Assembly: GCA_005790605.1 (NCBI GenBank)
Contig: SXUI01000051.1
Span: 62,001-126,000, forward strand
DNA from: Planctomycetia bacterium
Lineage (GTDB): Bacteria; Planctomycetota; Phycisphaerae; Phycisphaerales; SM1A02
DNA: 64,000 nt
Direction: 5' to 3'
The notes under the pieces are model-generated. The model searched no databases. It was not told where the DNA came from and worked only from the letters and a program-made list of their open reading frames with translations. Positions 59,337-64,000 of the stretch are shown piece after piece (the stretch's first letter is position 1; each line of letters opens with the position of its first letter). The position numbers and the translations under genes were made by a program.

Positions 59337-60794
59337 CTAGAACTGCGTCTTCAGACGAAGCGAAAACGCAACGACGGGCGAGTCGTCGCCGTTCTGCGGA
59401 TTCAGAAACACCTGCAGGTCGGGCGAGAGCTGCATGCTGTCGGTGAGTTGCACGCGATAAAACGCTTCGAGGACTTGGGTCGAAGGCGGGTCGAGGCTTG
59501 GTGGAAGGTCGCCATACGGCGTCGTCGGTTGCGCCCAAGAGGCAGCGATGCCTGCGTAATCGTCACTGCGTCCGAGTGGCGAGAAGATGCCAACGCCGAG
59601 GCTCAACTCCATCGATGCGGAGATGTTCTCATTTGAACCAATCGCCCACTCGAAAAATGGAGCGAGGTTGTTGTTGAGGCGTCTTTGCGCCATGAGTCCG
59701 AGCATCAGATTCGACTGCTTCTCTCCGGTCATCTCCCAGTCGCGGCCTTGATTCGTGACAGCCACAGTAGCCGAGTAACGGGTGATGTCCGCATCGCCCT
59801 TGGGGGTGTATCCAACCTCAAGTACTGCGAAGTAAAGGCCATCCTGCAGAAACTCAATTGAAGACGCGCTGTCGCTGCCGATGTCGAACACGCCGAAGTT
59901 GACATAGATGTCGTCGCACGGAATGCCTTGCAAGAGGACGCCCGGGAAGTGGTTGTTGAATCCAGCAGCGAATACATCATTTCCGTCGAGCGATCCATTG
60001 AGAAACTGCGAACTCTCATCGTCGGCGAAGTAATTCACCATGAAGTAGTTGTTCACCGACAACTTTCCTACGGACACGGCGAATCGATCGTCCAAAAACC
60101 CTTGTTCAAGAAAGATCGTCTTCAGCGAGGCGGTGTCGCCCATACTCAATGCATTCGCATTGAAAAATGTTCCGGCGGCCGCACCGCTTGTGTAACTCCC
60201 TGGGGCGCCGATCACCACGCCTTCTCGAAAGAGCACTTGAAGCATGGAAGTCCCTAAGCCGTGCGACTTCGCGAACACCGTTTGCAAGTTCACATCGATT
60301 CGACCAGTGCCGCTCCACTTCTGATACGGGTCGCCGCTTGGATCATCGGCCGTGCGCGAGAGCCCTTGAAGAAGGAGCGTGTAGAAAATGTTGGTCGAGC
60401 TTGAAAGACCCTCGTAGAGGAATTGCTCGAGATTTCGCGCGGGCCGAAGCGGGAAATCCAGTGGATCCGCGAACAGTGGCGCGTCGGGAGAAAATCCGTA
60501 CGCGCCCGCCTGCGGCGCTCCGAGATGGAGCTTTACTGGGATTTCGCGCGGCTCAAAGAGTGTGATGAATCGCGGTGGAGAGAAGAGCGCAGACCCAATC
60601 CGTGCACGCTCAATGCCATCCGTCAGGTTCCATGGAAACTGTGTGAGGGGCGTCTGATACTGCGAGAGATCCTTCGTCGTGAGCGCTTCAAGATCGGCAC
60701 GGGCTTGCGCAGTGGATTGCTCCGCATCTTGACCATGCGCAGCGCACAGCCCGCATCCCCACAACGCGGTCGCGATGAACGCATTGACTCGCAT
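59337..60794 (-). CDS. OprB-like carbohydrate-selective porin
   Basis: 485 aa: signal peptide (MRVNAFIATALWGCGLCAAHG), then a beta-barrel-like sequence of alternating strands ending in Phe (LRLKTQF), the usual outer-membrane assembly signal. Segments such as QKWSGTGRIDVNLQTVF, SVGKLSVNNYFMVNYF, GFNNHFPGV, and the C-terminal QVLEAFYRVQLTDSMQLSPD with LQVFLNPQNG match the OprB family of sugar porins. It implies a diderm envelope. TAGAAC lies 8 nt before the ATG. The stop codon abuts repeat copy E. Confidence 0.88.
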   Translation of the reverse strand: MRVNAFIATALWGCGLCAAHGQDAEQSTAQARADLEALTTKDLSQYQTPLTQFPWNLTDGIERARIGSALFSPPRFITLFEPREIPVKLHLGAPQAGAYGFSPDAPLFADPLDFPLRPARNLEQFLYEGLSSSTNIFYTLLLQGLSRTADDPSGDPYQKWSGTGRIDVNLQTVFAKSHGLGTSMLQVLFREGVVIGAPGSYTSGAAAGTFFNANALSMGDTASLKTIFLEQGFLDDRFAVSVGKLSVNNYFMVNYFADDESSQFLNGSLDGNDVFAAGFNNHFPGVLLQGIPCDDIYVNFGVFDIGSDSASSIEFLQDGLYFAVLEVGYTPKGDADITRYSATVAVTNQGRDWEMTGEKQSNLMLGLMAQRRLNNNLAPFFEWAIGSNENISASMELSLGVGIFSPLGRSDDYAGIAASWAQPTTPYGDLPPSLDPPSTQVLEAFYRVQLTDSMQLSPDLQVFLNPQNGDDSPVVAFSLRLKTQF

Positions 60795-60847
60795 GGCTGA
60801 TCGTTCTAAGCGATAGCTTCAGAGGTCTCACGCGATGACGTATCGCA

Positions 60848-61414
60848 TCATTCGAAGTCAGCGACCGAGCGGTAGCCGAGTTGCTGTCCACCGACACTCG
60901 CTTCTGCCATCAAGCCCTTCGCCTTGGTCAGAAACACGACGACACCGTGGTCGTACTTCGCTTCGGCGGCCGCGCCGGCGCTGACGGCAACAGCGGAGAT
61001 GGTCGCGGCAAGCACGAAGTTTCCGTTCTTGAAGTTTGACAGCGCCTCTTGAGTCTCAAAGAAGACGATTTCACCGAAGCTCTGGCCTCCGATTTGCGCA
61101 CCAATCGATCCTTGTGTCAGGTCGGAGTAACCGATGAGCGTGCCGCCCTTGGAGAACACTTCGCCGTGCCCGAATGCGCCGCCAATGATCAGCCCACCTT
61201 TGCCGATAGATGGATATGCCGCGTATCCCTCAGCACTGTCGAAGTACTTCGCGATGGATGGGTCGCTCTCCTTCAGGCTCATGATGAACGCATCGACATC
61301 CGCGGTCAAGACGCGCCGATCAGCCGCGGTTTTTGGTGCGGTGCCGCATGCGGTCAGTCCGCTCGCGAGTGTGAGAAGTGTGAGAGAAAGACCGATCGTG
61401 TTTGCAATGCGCAT
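60848..61414 (-). CDS. SYLF (Ysc84)-domain lipoprotein
   Basis: 188 aa from ATG 61414, with AGGGA 7 nt upstream. Signal peptide with lipobox GLTAC. The SYLF domain covers nearly the whole mature protein: GYAAYPSIGKGGLIIGGAFG, GYSDLTQGSIGAQIGGQSF and VFLTKAKGLMAEASVGGQ. SYLF domains bind phospholipid. It is expected in the envelope, lipid-anchored. A longer frame to 61624 has no homology. It is followed by the porin gene 53 bp on. Confidence 0.93.
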   Translation of the reverse strand: MRIANTIGLSLTLLTLASGLTACGTAPKTAADRRVLTADVDAFIMSLKESDPSIAKYFDSAEGYAAYPSIGKGGLIIGGAFGHGEVFSKGGTLIGYSDLTQGSIGAQIGGQSFGEIVFFETQEALSNFKNGNFVLAATISAVAVSAGAAAEAKYDHGVVVFLTKAKGLMAEASVGGQQLGYRSVADFE

Positions 61415-61424
61415 AGATGGTTCC

Positions 61425-63086
61425 CTAATCAGCAGTGTGAGCGCGTGCGATTGTACTGAGGATTGCCGCCTCCGCGACTTTGATTCCGTCAACCGCAGCA
61501 GAGAGAATTCCGCCCGCATATCCCGCGCCTTCGCCTGCGGGGTAGAGCCCGCTGCAGTTGATGCTCTGCAAATCCGATTCGTCCCGCTTGATTCGGATCG
61601 GCGAGGAAGTGCGCGTTTCCACACCAGTGAGGACAGCGTCTGCGAGGTCGAAGTTCTTCAACTCCTTCGCAAACTCCGGGATCGCCTCGCGGATCGCTTC
61701 GATCGCAAACGCAGGAAGTGCATGGGAGAGATCGCAAGGAGTGACGCCTGGTGTGTACGACGGAATGACGGAACCAAACTTCGTCGACGCGCGCCTGGCG
61801 AGAAAATCACCGACGCGCTGCCCAGGTGCGAAGTAGTTGGAACCACCGAGTTCGAACGCGCGAGACTCGAGCTCGCGTTGCAAGGCAATGCCCGCGAGAG
61901 GACCGTCAGGGAAATCAATCTCTGGAGTGATGCCTACCACGATGCCCGCATTCGCGTTACGTTCGTTCCGTGAGTACTGGCTCCTGCCATTGGTGACGAC
62001 GCGATTCGTTTCTGAGGTCGCAGCAACCACCGTGCCGCCCGGACACATACAGAAGGAGTAGACCGATCGTCCGTTCCGAGCGTGATGGACGAGTTTGTAA
62101 TCGGCGGCGCCGAGAAGTTCGTGATTCGCTGCCTCGCCGAAGCGGCACGCATCGACGAGCGATTGCGGATGTTCGATGCGAAATCCAATCGAGAACGGTT
62201 TGGCTTCGATGTAGACGCCGCGCTTGTGCAGCATTTCAAAGGTGTCGCGGGCGCTGTGGCCAACCGCGAGCACAAGTTGCTCACAGGGAACTCGCTCGCC
62301 GTTCGAAAGCACGACTGCGTTTACGCGTTGCGTGCGGGATGTGGCGCTTGCGTCGGCGTGCGGCACAAACTCAATGTCATCGACGCGGCTCTCAAATCGA
62401 ATCTCGCCACCGAGCTCGATGATCTTCGCGCGCATCTTCTCAATCATGCTGACGAGCCGGAATGTGCCGATGTGCGGTTTGCTGACGAAGAGGATTTCTT
62501 CCGGCGCACCAGCCGCGACAAACTCGCGCAGGACCTTCCGCCCGTAGTGCTTCGGGTCTTTGATCTGACTATGCAGTTTGCCGTCGGAAAATGTGCCAGC
62601 GCCGCCTTCGCCGAACTGCGTGTTGGATTCCGGATTCAGAACGCCGCCGCGCCACATCGCGAAGGTGTCCTTCGTGCGGTCACGGACGCACTTGCCCCGT
62701 TCAAGCACCAGTGGACGGAAGCCGCTTTGTGCAAGGATCAGCGCGGTGAAGAGTCCCGCAGGTCCCATGCCAACAATCACTGGGCGGCGATCGGACGAGG
62801 GGCGGTTCGAGGAGGCTGCGCCGACGAAGTGATAGGAAGTATCGGGGGCAATGCCGATCCGTCTCTCGCCGCGCGCACGGGCAAGCACCGCGGTCTCGTT
62901 GAGGACTTCTGCGTCGATGGTGTAGATGAAGAGAATCGCAGACCGTCGTCGCGCATCGACGCCTCGTCGAAACACTTCGAAGCCAATGAGTTCCTCCGAA
63001 GGAATGCGAAGCCGTGCCAAGACCGCTGCGCGTAACGCCGGCGCATTGTGGTGGAGAGGCAAGCGGATTTCGGTCAGTCGGAGCAT
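61425..63086 (-). CDS. FAD-dependent dehydrogenase (COG2509)
   Basis: 553 aa. Dinucleotide-binding GMGPAG (106-111) and ERGKCVRDRTKDT near residue 130, then ESNTQFGEGGAGTFSDGKL, a family hallmark, and the C-terminal GLYPAGEGAGYAGGILSAA. The N-terminal 95 residues form the small domain typical of the group. The protein is a soluble, uncharacterised flavoprotein oxidoreductase conserved in many bacteria. It lies 10 bp upstream of the SYLF gene, so the two may be cotranscribed. A divergent peptidase gene starts 147 bp away. Confidence 0.9.
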   Translation of the reverse strand: MLRLTEIRLPLHHNAPALRAAVLARLRIPSEELIGFEVFRRGVDARRRSAILFIYTIDAEVLNETAVLARARGERRIGIAPDTSYHFVGAASSNRPSSDRRPVIVGMGPAGLFTALILAQSGFRPLVLERGKCVRDRTKDTFAMWRGGVLNPESNTQFGEGGAGTFSDGKLHSQIKDPKHYGRKVLREFVAAGAPEEILFVSKPHIGTFRLVSMIEKMRAKIIELGGEIRFESRVDDIEFVPHADASATSRTQRVNAVVLSNGERVPCEQLVLAVGHSARDTFEMLHKRGVYIEAKPFSIGFRIEHPQSLVDACRFGEAANHELLGAADYKLVHHARNGRSVYSFCMCPGGTVVAATSETNRVVTNGRSQYSRNERNANAGIVVGITPEIDFPDGPLAGIALQRELESRAFELGGSNYFAPGQRVGDFLARRASTKFGSVIPSYTPGVTPCDLSHALPAFAIEAIREAIPEFAKELKNFDLADAVLTGVETRTSSPIRIKRDESDLQSINCSGLYPAGEGAGYAGGILSAAVDGIKVAEAAILSTIARAHTAD

Positions 63087-63233
63087 GGCTTAGAGTCGCG
63101 AATGTAGCGGAGTCGGTGACGCGCGATCAGGCGCTCGCAGCAAGAGGAGTCGAGGCGGTGCGACTTGACGCTTCGTTGCGGGCGCGAAGACGTGGAACCG
63201 ACCATTGGTCAGAGTGCTAGTCTCCACTGCATC

Positions 63234-64000
63234 ATGGCGCATCTTTTGACGCATCGACGCAACTCAACGGATCTCCCGCATGACTTGCCGCGACCGGTCC
63301 TCGGCGCGCACTCGTGCGCTTGTATCGCGATTTCAATTGCTCACGCAGCTTCGGCCGCTGCGCATCCACTCGCACGCGCGGTGGAAACTCAAGTCTTCGT
63401 TGATGGGCAGGCTCAAGTGGTGGCTGCGTTCGCCGATCCTAAGCAGTGGGTGCATGATGTCCTTTGGGTGGAGACGGAGTTTGATTCCGACGGCGACGGC
63501 AAGCTCGATCGCATGCACACGGATGTCACTCGTCCCGCGCAGACTGAAGATGGTCTCAAGGTTGCGGTCGTCTATGAGACCAGTCCTTACTTTGCAGCAG
63601 TTGCTGCCGAATCGCCCAACTACACTTGGAATCCTCGACACGAACTGCATGAGTCTCCGCCGCCGCATGAAGCTCCGCCGGCGATTCGCTTCGATCCAAA
63701 CAAGCTTCAGATCAGCAATGCCTTAGTCGCGGAGTGGGTGCCGCGTGGGTTCGCAGTCGTGCATTCCGCGTCGCCGGGAACAGGGCTCTCGCAGGGAGCA
63801 CCGACATGCGGCGGCAAGAATGAAGCGCTTGCGCCGAAAGCAGTCATCGATTGGTTGAACGGTCGCGCTAAGGGGTACACGCGCGCCGATGGCGACGAAG
63901 AAGTCACGGCGTATTGGTCGAGTGGCAAGGTCGGCATGACGGGCACGTCGTACAACGGCACGCTCTGTATCGCTGCCGCCACAACCGGTGTTGCGGGGCT
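63234..64000 (+). CDS. X-Pro dipeptidyl-peptidase-like (S15) protein, 3' end outside window
   Basis: ATG 63234 opens a frame that runs to the end of the window (255 codons visible). A signal-like hydrophobic stretch (about 22-45, rich in Ala and His) is followed by DSDGDGKLDRMHTDVTRP, a region with Tyr and Trp, PRGFAVVHSASPGTGLSQG and GKVGMTGTSYNGTLC. The last contains the nucleophile Ser239 in GxSYxG. These are landmarks of peptidase family S15, which removes X-Pro dipeptides. It is probably exported. TAGTCT lies 10 nt before the ATG. Confidence 0.88.
   Translation, partial: MAHLLTHRRNSTDLPHDLPRPVLGAHSCACIAISIAHAASAAAHPLARAVETQVFVDGQAQVVAAFADPKQWVHDVLWVETEFDSDGDGKLDRMHTDVTRPAQTEDGLKVAVVYETSPYFAAVAAESPNYTWNPRHELHESPPPHEAPPAIRFDPNKLQISNALVAEWVPRGFAVVHSASPGTGLSQGAPTCGGKNEALAPKAVIDWLNGRAKGYTRADGDEEVTAYWSSGKVGMTGTSYNGTLCIAAATTGVAG

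Overview
The window reads as one contiguous stretch of a GC-rich bacterial chromosome. It most likely comes from a Planctomycetota of the class Phycisphaerae. This is inferred from exported proteins ending in a PTPG / hydrophobic / RRRR tail (a PEP-CTERM variant), exported proteins ending in paired dockerin-like Ca-binding repeats of the ADLxxLLNAWG type, and many exported proteins with no recognisable family. No rRNA, phage, transposase or CRISPR array is visible. The window opens inside a truncated gene and closes inside an S15 peptidase gene.

Layout. 1-13.1 kb: a truncated membrane-protein gene, a repeat-filled gap, hrpB and a LOG-family gene (minus), then folC, leuS and two unrecognised proteins (plus). 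13-15.3 kb: two paralogous PEP-CTERM-like secreted proteins (minus) with repeat and terminator sequence between them. 15.3-19.8 kb: DUF58, TgpA-like transglutaminase and PilZ genes. 19.8-23.9 kb: pabB (minus) and ppdK (plus), followed by another repeat copy. 24.3-32 kb: a C-type lectin/dockerin protein, a CBM9-like protein, a glutamate-dehydrogenase-like gene with altered catalytic residues, a HIT protein, birA and several exported proteins. 32-42.3 kb: ParA, a VanZ/zinc-ribbon protein, a lipoprotein, MurJ, a CHASE hybrid histidine kinase and a coiled-coil membrane protein. 42.4-46 kb: an M16 peptidase pair (minus). 46-54 kb: two dockerin-tailed exported proteins, low-complexity exported proteins, tRNA-Cys and a cyclophilin. 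54-58.7 kb: carbonic anhydrase, APC permease, LemA and M48 protease as one minus-strand run. 58.7-64 kb: a Dabb lipoprotein, an OprB-like porin, a SYLF lipoprotein, an FAD oxidoreductase and the S15 peptidase.

Most genes are housekeeping or envelope functions. Three things stand out. (1) A dispersed intergenic repeat, bounded by copies of a TTGAGCGCTCG inverted terminus, sits directly after stop codons. Its internal hairpins keep pairing through compensatory changes between copies, and one fragment is built into the coding sequence of the CBM9-like gene. (2) The glutamate-dehydrogenase-like protein (26493-27824) keeps family spacing and a Rossmann motif but has replaced all three active-site lysines and the catalytic aspartate. 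(3) Eight genes have a TANNCT -10-like hexamer exactly 6-7 nt before the start codon and no ribosome-binding site, which suggests leaderless transcription.
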